Notes under the pieces: generated by a model
Seen by the model: only the letters and a program-made list of their open reading frames with translations
Databases searched by the model: none
Told to the model about the DNA's origin: nothing
Source: Geodermatophilus nigrescens
GTDB taxonomy: Bacteria; Actinomycetota; Actinomycetes; Mycobacteriales; Geodermatophilaceae
Assembly: GCF_900129495.1 (NCBI RefSeq)
Contig: NZ_FQVX01000005.1
Location: 124,001 to 188,000, forward strand
Direction: 5' to 3'
DNA: 64,000 bases
Shown here: positions 48,259 to 55,601 of the stretch, piece by piece
Numbering within the stretch: the stretch's first letter is position 1
Layout: every line of letters starts with the position of its first letter
Made by a program: the position numbers and the translations under genes

Positions 48259-49226
48259 GAGAACGCCAGCGCCGTCCACTCCCGCGGGTGCGCGGCGTGC
48301 AGCGCCTTGCAGGTCAGCTGTGCGGCCTCCGCGGCCGGCCGGCTCTCCACCCGCACGGCGACCTCGCCGTCGGGGCCGCCGAGGACGACGTCGAACAGCT
48401 CCACCCCGTCGCCGTCCGGGTCGGGCAGCCGGCGGGTGCCGAGCGGCGGCAGGTCGTCGACGCCGAGCAGGCCGAGCCGCTCGCGGGCGAAGTGCTGCGC
48501 GGCCTGCACCGGCAGCGGCATCCCCGCCCGCCCGCGCAGGAACGGCAGCGCCACCTCGCCGCGGGCGTGCGCGCCCACCACGTCCGCGCCGTCGCCGGGC
48601 ACCTGGGCGTAGGCGAACCCGTGCGGCAGCACGAGCACGTTGGTGGCGAACCGGCAGCCGCCGAGGTGGCTGCACTCCCAGACGTCGAGGGCGTCGGGCA
48701 CCGGCATCGACCGCGCCAGCGGCCGGCCGCGCAGCGCGCAGCAGGCGTCGTGCTGGCCGTGCGTGCACACCAGGTACAGCGGCCGCTCGGCGCGCTCGCC
48801 GGCCGAGCCGTCCCACGGCGCCTCGAGCAGGTCGGCGTCGGCCTCCCGCTCGGACCACCACAGCCCCTCGTGGCCGGGGCGGCCGTCGGCGTAGGCCCAC
48901 CGGCGCCCGGGCCCCGCCGCGCGCTCGCCCGGCTGGCGGACCAGCAGCACCCGCACGCCCTCGGCGCGGGCGCGGCGGGCCAGCTGCGGGGCGACGGCGG
49001 CGTCGAACCGGGACGCGGTGAGCGCGTCGCGGCCCCACGGGCCCGGCTGCTCGACCAGCAACCAGCGCTGCGCCGGCCCGGCCGTGGCGACGGGGGAGTC
49101 GCCGCGGGCCAGGGCGGTCACCGAGCAGCGGGTCGGATCCAGCCGTCCGGTCCGGACCGCGGCGCTCACCCGGGGGAGCGCCGCGGGCTCACGACCCGGT
49201 CCCGAGGGCGTCGGCACGCTCCCCAT
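48255..49226 (-). CDS. Sucrase/ferredoxin-like (thioredoxin-fold Fe-S) protein
   Basis: This 323-residue protein of the sucraseferredoxin-like family has LVCTHGQHDACCALRGRPLA and WECSHLGGCRFATNVLVLPH, in which Cys and His residues can hold a [2Fe-2S] cluster, as in the thioredoxin-like ferredoxins. It is third in an operon with the JmjC oxygenase, so it could deliver electrons to it; this is inference. The ATG at 49226 lies inside the end of the oxygenase gene (38-base overlap); GTG at 49169 is an alternative that removes the overlap. Confidence 0.75.
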   Translation of the reverse strand: MGSVPTPSGPGREPAALPRVSAAVRTGRLDPTRCSVTALARGDSPVATAGPAQRWLLVEQPGPWGRDALTASRFDAAVAPQLARRARAEGVRVLLVRQPGERAAGPGRRWAYADGRPGHEGLWWSEREADADLLEAPWDGSAGERAERPLYLVCTHGQHDACCALRGRPLARSMPVPDALDVWECSHLGGCRFATNVLVLPHGFAYAQVPGDGADVVGAHARGEVALPFLRGRAGMPLPVQAAQHFARERLGLLGVDDLPPLGTRRLPDPDGDGVELFDVVLGGPDGEVAVRVESRPAAEAAQLTCKALHAAHPREWTALAFS

Positions 49227-50622
49227 CGTCCCCGCCGGCGTCGGGCGCGGGCGCACCCGGCCCGGCCGGCCCCGGCTCCGGCGCGGTGGCGGGCACGCCG
49301 TCGACGGCGTGATCGACGGCGCCGTCGGCGGGACCGGGGTGCGCGTCGGCGACGACCGCGACCGACTCGGTCACCAGCCGGCGGGCCAGCGTCAGCTGGT
49401 CGGCGGGCTCGAGGCCGGCCAGGTCGGCCACCTTGAGCTCGCCGCTGGCCAGCAGCGCCTCCAGCGCCGGGCGGGTGGCGGCGGGGAACTCGTGCGACCG
49501 GCGGCCGCCGAGCAGCGTGACCCGGTCGCCGCCGGCCGGGTCGGCGGAGGAGGGGCGCAGGGCGGTGCGCAGCCGGGGGCGCAGCCGCAGCACGCTGTCG
49601 GGCGACAGCGCGGCGGCCGCGGTGGCCTGCGCCAGCGGGGCGACCGGCTCGGGCCGGACCTGCGCCCAGGCGCGCCCGCGCACCCGGTCGGCGACCTGGT
49701 CGGCGTCGACCCGGCCCAGCCACTCCTGCAGCGCGCCGACCACGGTGGCGACGTCGTCGCGCAGCGCGCCGGGGTCGGCCAGGTCGACGCCCAGCGGCAG
49801 CGCGCGGCGCAGCTCGCGGTCGTCGGCGGCCAGCGTGCGCACCAGGTCGAGCACCGACTCCACCGCCGACCAGCGGGTGACCGAGTGCACGCCGATGGTC
49901 AGGTGGGCGCTGGTCTGCCCCAGCGCGACGGCCGAGTGCAGGTAGCCGCGGGGCAGGTAGAGCGCGTCGCCGGGGCGCAGCACGGCGTCGATCACCGGCT
50001 CGCGCCGCGCGGCGGCGGCCACCTCGGCGGCCCGGTCGTTCCACGGCTGGGTGCGCAGCGGCTCCTCGAGCACCGGCTCGTGGATCGTCCAGTGCTTCTC
50101 GCCGGCGACCTGCAGCACGAAGACGTCATGGACGTCGTAGTGCGGGCTGAACCCGCGCGAGGACGGCGGGGTGACGTAGGCGTTGACCTGCGTGGGGTGT
50201 CCCAGGTCGGCGGCCAGCTGGTCGGCGAATTCGATCAGCGGCGGCCAGAGCCGGTGCAGGCCCTGCAGGACCACGGTGCTGCCGTCGGCGAACAGGCGCA
50301 GCACGGCGTCGGAGGAGACCTGGTCGGTCACCTCGGCGCCGGCGCCGCCGGAGGTGGTGAACCGCTTCGCGTCGACGACGGCGCCGTCCTTGGCGATGCG
50401 GATGAAGGGGGTGCGCAGCCCGCGGCGGGAGAGCAGCTCGTCGACGTCGGCCAGCGTGAGCAGGTCGGCGAAGGACTCCCCGGTGTCCTCGGCGCGGGTC
50501 AGCAGCGGGCGACGGGACCAGTGCTGCTCGGCGAAGACGGCGGGGTCGAGGTGGGTGCACCGGCGCAGGGCCGGGCGGAGGTCAGCTCCGCCCGGCCCCG
50601 CGACGGCCGGGTCCTGGTTCAG
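49189..50622 (-). CDS. JmjC (cupin_4) 2-oxoglutarate oxygenase with a CTG start
   Basis: This 477-residue protein belongs to the ribosomal-oxygenase-like JmjC group. Fe ligands are H161 and D163 in SPHYDVHD and H229 in LYLPRGYLHSA; Lys176 in GEKHW may hold 2-oxoglutarate. An N-terminal part with the family motif EQHWSRRPLL (about residues 34-43) is encoded upstream of the first GTG (50331) in an unbroken frame that contains no ATG, GTG or TTG. The frame begins at CTG 50622, which overlaps the TGA of the repeat protein (CTGA), as ATGA/GTGA do elsewhere here. A 97-residue loss would follow from starting at 50331. Confidence 0.8.
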   Translation of the reverse strand: MNQDPAVAGPGGADLRPALRRCTHLDPAVFAEQHWSRRPLLTRAEDTGESFADLLTLADVDELLSRRGLRTPFIRIAKDGAVVDAKRFTTSGGAGAEVTDQVSSDAVLRLFADGSTVVLQGLHRLWPPLIEFADQLAADLGHPTQVNAYVTPPSSRGFSPHYDVHDVFVLQVAGEKHWTIHEPVLEEPLRTQPWNDRAAEVAAAARREPVIDAVLRPGDALYLPRGYLHSAVALGQTSAHLTIGVHSVTRWSAVESVLDLVRTLAADDRELRRALPLGVDLADPGALRDDVATVVGALQEWLGRVDADQVADRVRGRAWAQVRPEPVAPLAQATAAAALSPDSVLRLRPRLRTALRPSSADPAGGDRVTLLGGRRSHEFPAATRPALEALLASGELKVADLAGLEPADQLTLARRLVTESVAVVADAHPGPADGAVDHAVDGVPATAPEPGPAGPGAPAPDAGGDDGERADALGTGS

Positions 50623-50918
50623 GCCGAACCGTCCGCGCCGCCGTCGGCACCACCGTCGGCACCGCCGTCCGAGCCGCCGCCGGCCGCACCGCCGTCGGCC
50701 GGGCCGTGGCCGGCACCGCCGTCGGCGCCACCGTCCGCACCGCCGTCCGCACCGCCGTCGGAGCCGCCGCCCGCCGCGCCACCGTCGGCCGGGCCGTGGC
50801 CCGCGCCGCCGTCGGCGCCACCGTCGGCACCGCCGTCCTGGTGGCCGGGCGTGCCCTCGCCGGCGCCGCTGTCGGCCGGACCCTCCACGCTGGTCATGTC
50901 GTCGTCGTCGAGCGCCAT
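50619..50918 (-). CDS. Gly/Asp/Ala repeat protein, possible oxygenase substrate
   Basis: This 99-residue protein starts MALDDDDMTSVEGPADSGAG and continues into GGAD-type repeats. A longer unit (DGGADGGA, GAGHGPADGGAAGGGS) occurs twice, then three more GGAD units close the chain. There is no Cys, no signal peptide and no hydrophobic core, so it should be unfolded. GGAGGAA lies 6 bases before the ATG. It is translationally coupled to the JmjC oxygenase, and its repeated Asp, Asn-free GHGPAD blocks are candidates for hydroxylation. It might instead be a calcium-binding or stress-related disordered protein. Confidence 0.75.
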   Translation of the reverse strand: MALDDDDMTSVEGPADSGAGEGTPGHQDGGADGGADGGAGHGPADGGAAGGGSDGGADGGADGGADGGAGHGPADGGAAGGGSDGGADGGADGGADGSA

Positions 50919-51094
50919 CGAGTTCCTCCGGTCACTGTCGCAGCCGTCCGCCGGACGGCGGTCGGTCGTGTCCCACCTAACCCGATCGGCAGCGCGCCAC
51001 ACATGCCCCCACCAGCCGTTTCCCGACACGCACGGACACCTCCGCCGACGGCGCGCCGGGGACCGCGGCGGGCGGCTAGTCTCCTCCGGTCGGT

Positions 51095-51110
51095 CCGAAC
51101 ACGTGTTCGA
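51095..51110 (+). promoter_or_regulatory. LexA (SOS) box upstream of dinB
   Basis: CCGAAC-ACGT-GTTCGA differs from the TCGAAC-N4-GTTCGA consensus at the first base only. It begins 12 bases downstream of a TAGTCT -10 box (51077-51082) and ends 13 bases before the dinB ATG. Confidence 0.75.
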
Positions 51111-51123
51111 GAGGCGGGGCGGG

Positions 51124-52341
51124 ATGGCAGCGGGGCGTGCGGAGGGGTGCAGCGTGCTGCACGTCGACATGGACGCCTTCTTCGCCAGCGTCGAGGTGCG
51201 CCGGCACCCCGAGCTGGCCGGCACGCCGGTGATCGTCGGCGGCGCGGGCAACCGGGGGGTGGTCACCTCGGCCACCTACGAGGCGCGCGCGTACGGCGTG
51301 CACGCCGCGATGCCCACCGCCCGCGCGCTGCGGCTGTGCCCGACCGCCACCGTGCTGCCGGGGGACATGGCGCTCTACGCGGAGGTCTCCCGCTCGGTCA
51401 TGGCGCTGTTCCGGTCGGTCACGCCGCTGGTCGAGCCGCTGAGCCTGGACGAGGCGTTCCTCGACGTCTCCGGGGCCGGCCGCCGGCTCGGCGACGCGGC
51501 GGAGATCGGCGAGTACCTGCGCGCCCGGGTCTTCGACGAGCAGGGCATCACCTGCTCGGTCGGGGTGGCCGGGACGAAGTTCGTGGCCAAGCTCGCCTCC
51601 ACCCGGGCCAAGCCCGACGGCCTGCTCGTCGTCCGCCCGGCCGAGGTCATCGACTTCCTGCACCCGCTGCCGGTGGGCGCGCTGTGGGGGGTGGGCGCCA
51701 AGACCGAGGAGGTGCTCCTGCGGCTGGGGCTGCGCACCGTCGGCGACCTCGCGCACGTCCCGGCGCGCACCCTGCAGCGGGCGGTCGGCCCGGCGGCCGG
51801 CGGCTCGCTGCACGAGCTGGCCTGGGGCCGCGACCCCCGGCGCGTGGTCCCCGACGAGCCGGAGCGCTCGATCGGGCACGAGGAGACCTTCGGCACCGAC
51901 GTCGACGACCCCGCCGTCATCCACCGGGAGCTGCTGCGGCTGGCCGAGCGGACGGCGGGCCGGCTGCGGGCGGGGAGCTGGCTGGCGCGCACGGTGAGCA
52001 TCAAGGTCCGCTTCGCCGACTTCACCACGATCACCCGCAGCCGCACCCTCGACGTCCCCACCGACGTCGGGCAGGACCTCTACGACACCGCCCGCGCCCT
52101 CTTCGACGCCCTGGGCCTGGACCGGGCGCGGCTGCGGCTGGTGGGCGTGCGCGCCGAGCGGCTGGTGCAGGCCGGGTCGACGCCGCGCCAGCTCGAGCTC
52201 GGCGAGCGCGAGCACGGCCGCCGCGACGCCGAGCTGGCCGCCGACCGGGCCGCTCGGAGGTTCGGCGCGGGGGCCGTCCGGCCGGCCACGCTGCTGCACC
52301 GCGACCGCGACCGGCGGGTCCGCGACCGCCCGCGGGGGTGA
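51124..52341 (+). CDS. dinB: DNA polymerase IV (Y family)
   Basis: This 405-residue translesion polymerase has the Y-family active site in LHVDMDAFFASVEVRR (first Asp pair) and PLSLDEAFLDVSG (Asp-Glu), a helix-hairpin-helix region GVGAKTEEVLLRLGLRTVGD and a little-finger domain with SIGHEETFGTDV. It ends in a basic, disordered tail without an obvious clamp-binding motif. A LexA box lies directly upstream. It is the only Y-family gene in the window and could serve DnaE2, since no imuB is present in the dnaE2 operon. Confidence 0.92.
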   Translation: MAAGRAEGCSVLHVDMDAFFASVEVRRHPELAGTPVIVGGAGNRGVVTSATYEARAYGVHAAMPTARALRLCPTATVLPGDMALYAEVSRSVMALFRSVTPLVEPLSLDEAFLDVSGAGRRLGDAAEIGEYLRARVFDEQGITCSVGVAGTKFVAKLASTRAKPDGLLVVRPAEVIDFLHPLPVGALWGVGAKTEEVLLRLGLRTVGDLAHVPARTLQRAVGPAAGGSLHELAWGRDPRRVVPDEPERSIGHEETFGTDVDDPAVIHRELLRLAERTAGRLRAGSWLARTVSIKVRFADFTTITRSRTLDVPTDVGQDLYDTARALFDALGLDRARLRLVGVRAERLVQAGSTPRQLELGEREHGRRDAELAADRAARRFGAGAVRPATLLHRDRDRRVRDRPRG

Positions 52342-52415
52342 TCCGGGTCCACCGTGGGCGGGTCGCCGCGCGCTCGCCTTTCGCACCCCGTGAACGGCTC
52401 GTATCCTCGTGGGTA

Positions 52416-52436
52416 CCGCCGGGGGGGACCCGGCGG
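52416..52436 (+). repeat. Hairpin in the DUF3040 leader
   Basis: CCGCCGGG (52416-52423) and CCCGGCGG (52429-52436) enclose GGGGA, 30 bases before the DUF3040 GTG and 75 after the dinB stop. It could end dinB transcription or shape the next leader; TTTCGC-N17-TATCCT just upstream (52379-52407) is a possible promoter. Confidence 0.4.
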
Positions 52437-52465
52437 ATCAGGCCTTGGCCCACCTGGAGGCATCC

Positions 52466-52873
52466 GTGCCGCTCTCCGAGCACGAGCAGCGACTGCTGGA
52501 GCAGATCGAGCGCGCCCTCGTCGACGACGATCCGAAGTTCGCCTCCTCCGTCCGCACGGGTGACCGCAGGCTCAGGGCCCGGCGGAAGCTGCAACTGGGT
52601 GCGCTGCTCGTGGTGGTGGGCCTCGCGGTCCTCGTCGGTGGCGCCGTCGCCCCCTCGGTCCCGCTCGGCGTCCTCGGCTTCCTCGTCATGTTCGGCGGCG
52701 CCGCGCTCGGCGTGCTGAACTACCGCTCCGCCACCGGCGCGGTCGAGGCCGGCCCGGCCGGGCCGGCCGGTGCCCGCGGCGGCAGCACCGCCCGCGGCCG
52801 CGGCGGCAAGCCCCGCAAGCAGCCGCTGAAGAACCGCCTCGAGGAGCGCTTCCGCCGCCGCTACGACCAGTAG
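52466..52873 (+). CDS. DUF3040 membrane protein (Rv2169c type)
   Basis: This 135-residue protein starts PLSEHEQRLLEQIERALVDD, the invariant beginning of DUF3040, followed by KFASSVR and two membrane helices (LQLGALLVVVGLAVLVGGAV and GVLGFLVMFGGAALGVLNY) and a basic C-terminal tail (KPRKQPLKNRLEERFRRR). The GTG at 52466 follows CTGGAGG by 5 bases. Function unknown; it precedes the mra cluster in many actinomycetes, including mycobacteria. Confidence 0.85.
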   Translation: MPLSEHEQRLLEQIERALVDDDPKFASSVRTGDRRLRARRKLQLGALLVVVGLAVLVGGAVAPSVPLGVLGFLVMFGGAALGVLNYRSATGAVEAGPAGPAGARGGSTARGRGGKPRKQPLKNRLEERFRRRYDQ

Positions 52874-52886
52874 CCCGCAGCCTCCC

Positions 52887-52925
52887 CCGACGGCCGCCGT
52901 CCCGCACCGGGACGGCGGCCGTCGG
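52887..52925 (+). terminator. Strong hairpin after the DUF3040 gene
   Basis: Perfect 18-base arms (52887-52904; 52908-52925) around CAC, 13 bases after the stop. Confidence 0.7.
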
Positions 52926-52999
52926 CGTTCCCGGGACCGTCCGGGTGCGTGGCCCGCGCCGGTCGGGCCGCGCGCCACGTGCCCGACCTCCCGCCGCGC

Positions 53000-53031
53000 G
53001 CCCGGCCTCGCGCTGCAGCGCGAGGCCGGGC
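53000..53031. repeat. 32-base perfect palindrome
   Basis: The sequence from 53000 to 53031 is its own reverse complement (16 bases per side, no spacer). It lies between the DUF3040 terminator and the end of the transglutaminase gene on the minus strand and may be the terminator of the latter. Confidence 0.55.
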
Positions 53032-53068
53032 ACCACACGGCGAGGGTGGGTGGACCGGTGCCCGGGGG

Positions 53069-53107
53069 CAGGCGGACCGGGCAGGCGGACCGGGCAGGCG
53101 GACCGGG
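53069..53107. repeat. Three perfect 13-bp tandem repeats
   Basis: CAGGCGGACCGGG is repeated three times without a change, 41 bases beyond the transglutaminase stop. No coding sense is apparent. Confidence 0.8.
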
Positions 53108-53147
53108 ACGGCGGGAGAGGGAGGACCGGGCCGGCGACGGCGGCCGG

Positions 53148-55601
53148 TCAGGCCGCGGGACGGCGGCGCGGGAGCCGGGACCGGAGCCGGTCGACGAGCC
53201 CGCCGCCCAGCGCGTCGGCCAGCGAGGCCGGCCACAGCAGCGCCCGCAGCCGCACCCGCGCCGGCACCGCGGCGGCCAGGCCCCTGCGGGCGGCCCGGAG
53301 CGCCGCGACGGCGGACGGGTCGCCGGGCGCCGCGCCGGGGCGGCCGTAGCTGGCCGCCTCCTCCGCGCGGGCCAGCCGCTCGACCGCCTCGGCCGCGCCC
53401 GGCGAGCCCGCCCGGTGCGCCCCGGCGGTGGTCCCCAGCGTCCGGGCGAGGCCGGCCGCCTGCTGCCGCGGCGTGCGCGCCGGGTCCCACGGCAGGCCGA
53501 GGTCGCGCGCGGTGGCGGCGAGCTCGTCCCACAGCGCCGCCGGGCCGCCGTCGTCGAGGCGCCGGCGCCGCTGCAGCGCGCGCACCCCGGCCGGGGCGCC
53601 CAGCAGCGCGGCCAGGCCCAGCAGCACGCCGGCGGCGACCAGCACCGGCCGGGCCGACCCGGGATCGCGGGACCCCGGCATGCCCGTCGTGATCCCGCCG
53701 CCGTCCACCCGGTCCACCTGCGGCGCGGGCACCACCGGCGCCGGGGCCGGCACCGCCGGGGCGCCGTCCGGCGTCGAAGCGTCCTCCTGCGGCGTCGGCC
53801 GCGGCGCCCAGGGCAGCTCGACGGCGCGGTCGGTGTCGATCGGGGTGGGGTCGAACGGGATCCAGCCGAGGTCGTCGAAGTAGACCTCCACCCACGCGTG
53901 CGCGTCGGAGCTGGTGATCAGCCGCTCGCCGCCGGGCTGGATGCGGCCGGGGGTGTAGCCCAGCGCCACCCGCGCCGGGATGCCCGCCTCGCGGACCATC
54001 GCCGCCATCGCCCCGGCGTACTGCTCGCAGTAGCCCTGCTTGAGGCGCAGGAAATCGGCGAGGTCGTCGCCGGTGGTGCCCGGCGCGGTGGCGAGGCTGT
54101 AGACGAAGCCGTTCTCCCGGGAGAACCACCCGTGGATCGACCGGACCGCGTCGTAGGGGGTGGCGGCGCCCGCGGTCAGCTGGTCGACCAGGTCGGTGAC
54201 CTCGGGGGCCAGTGGCGGGATGGCGGTGTCGCGCTCGCGCACCGGGTCGTCCGCGCGCAGCGGCCCGGCGGCGCGCAGCTCGTCCTCGCTCGGCCGCGGC
54301 TCCACCGCGGTCACCCGGTAGCCGGCCGAGGCGGTGGTGGTGTCGCGGCCGAAGACCGTGCCGGTGACCGGGTCGAACCGCCAGGCGTCGGGGTCGGCGA
54401 TGTCCACGGTCAGCGGGGAGGTGAGCACGGGCAGGAACCGGTCGTCGTGGCCGACCGCGGTGATCGTGGCCTCCACCGGCCGGCCGCCGCGGCGCCCGGG
54501 CAGCGGCGCCAGCGGGTCGGGCTGGGCCACCGACGCCTCGCCGTCGAGGTTGCCCGTCGTCCAGCCGTCCTCGGCGGTGTACCGGTCGAGCGTCACGACG
54601 CGCAGGTAGCCGGGGTCGTCGACCGAGGCGTCCACCCGCAGCAGGTCGATCGGCTCGGGGAGGGTCAGCTGGCCCTGCAGCGCGGCGGCCGGGTCCAGCG
54701 CCGTCCCGGTGGCGCCGCCGCCCCCGCCCGGGCCGAAGCCCGAGGCGAACCGGCCCTCGGGGAGGGTGGGGACGACGCTGCCGGCCACCAGTGCCACCGC
54801 CAGCGCCGCGAGCGCGGTGCCCGCCGCGGCCGCGGACCCGGCGCCGTGGCCGCCCGCCCGGCCGGTGCGCGCGGCCAGCCGCCGGGACTGGTCGGCCCAC
54901 AGCAGCAGCGCCAGGCCCGCCGCCGGGGCGGCCAGCGCCCCCAGCCCGACGTCGCCGGTGACGGTGCTGACCGGCACGCAGAACAGCACCAGCAGGCCGA
55001 GCCCGGCCAGCGCCGGCTGCCGCCCGCCGACGGCGACCAGGTCGACGGTGACCGCGACCATCCCCACGAGCAGGACGGTCAGCGCCAGCAGCCCGGTCAG
55101 CGGCAGCGCGGGGGTGGCCTGCTCGCGGATCTCCGCCGACCCCGCGGTCAGGACGGCACCCAGCGACCCGAGGCTGCGCGGGGTCGGCAGCCACCCGCCG
55201 ACCGCCCGCGCCGGGGCGAACAGCGCCGTCATCAGGCAGGTGAGGGCGGCGAGCTGGCCCAGCGGGACCAGTGGCACGCCGAGGGCCGCGGCGCGCGCGG
55301 GCAGCGCGCGCCCGCCCGAGGCCCACGCCCACAGCGCGGGGCCCGCCGCGCGCAGCGCCAGGCCGGTGAGCGCGACGACGGCGATCGCGGCGAGGGCCGG
55401 CGCCAGCCAGTCGGGCCGGGTGAAGACGGGGAACAGCGCGCACGCGCCGAGCGCGGTGGCGACGGCGGCGGCGACGGTCGTGCCGCCCTCGCGGCGCAGC
55501 GTCCCGGGCGGCCGGGGCGGGGGAGGGCGGCGCGCGACCGGGACGCGCGGCGGCGGGGCGGGCGCCGGGGGAGCGGCCGGCGGCGGCGCGAGCGCGGTCA
55601 C
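53148..55601 (-). CDS. TgpA-like transglutaminase membrane protein
   Basis: This 817-residue protein has about six N-terminal membrane helices (to about residue 260), an extracytoplasmic transglutaminase-like domain with the catalytic Cys in LKQGYCEQYAGAMAAMV, His in SSDAHAWVEVYF and Asp in GWIPFDPTP, then one helix (VLVAAGVLLGLAALLGAP) and a cytoplasmic tail. Proteins of this layout go with DUF58 and MoxR genes, as here. The activity of the enzyme domain in actinomycetes is not established. The GTG overlaps the stop of the DUF58 gene. Confidence 0.88.
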   Translation of the reverse strand: MTALAPPPAAPPAPAPPPRVPVARRPPPPRPPGTLRREGGTTVAAAVATALGACALFPVFTRPDWLAPALAAIAVVALTGLALRAAGPALWAWASGGRALPARAAALGVPLVPLGQLAALTCLMTALFAPARAVGGWLPTPRSLGSLGAVLTAGSAEIREQATPALPLTGLLALTVLLVGMVAVTVDLVAVGGRQPALAGLGLLVLFCVPVSTVTGDVGLGALAAPAAGLALLLWADQSRRLAARTGRAGGHGAGSAAAAGTALAALAVALVAGSVVPTLPEGRFASGFGPGGGGGATGTALDPAAALQGQLTLPEPIDLLRVDASVDDPGYLRVVTLDRYTAEDGWTTGNLDGEASVAQPDPLAPLPGRRGGRPVEATITAVGHDDRFLPVLTSPLTVDIADPDAWRFDPVTGTVFGRDTTTASAGYRVTAVEPRPSEDELRAAGPLRADDPVRERDTAIPPLAPEVTDLVDQLTAGAATPYDAVRSIHGWFSRENGFVYSLATAPGTTGDDLADFLRLKQGYCEQYAGAMAAMVREAGIPARVALGYTPGRIQPGGERLITSSDAHAWVEVYFDDLGWIPFDPTPIDTDRAVELPWAPRPTPQEDASTPDGAPAVPAPAPVVPAPQVDRVDGGGITTGMPGSRDPGSARPVLVAAGVLLGLAALLGAPAGVRALQRRRRLDDGGPAALWDELAATARDLGLPWDPARTPRQQAAGLARTLGTTAGAHRAGSPGAAEAVERLARAEEAASYGRPGAAPGDPSAVAALRAARRGLAAAVPARVRLRALLWPASLADALGGGLVDRLRSRLPRRRPAA

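Noticed and set aside
49189-50331. GTG 50331 as the start of the JmjC gene
   Set aside because: It would remove the conserved EQHWSRRPLL segment; the open frame continues to a CTG that overlaps the preceding stop.
50622-50640. A frameshift joining the repeat protein to the JmjC protein
   Set aside because: Both frames are clean, the repeat protein ends in its own TGA and the CTGA overlap explains the arrangement without an error.
50660-50830. CRISPR-like array in the GC-rich repeats
   Set aside because: The repeats are codon-phased GGAD units of a coding sequence, with no constant repeat/spacer structure.
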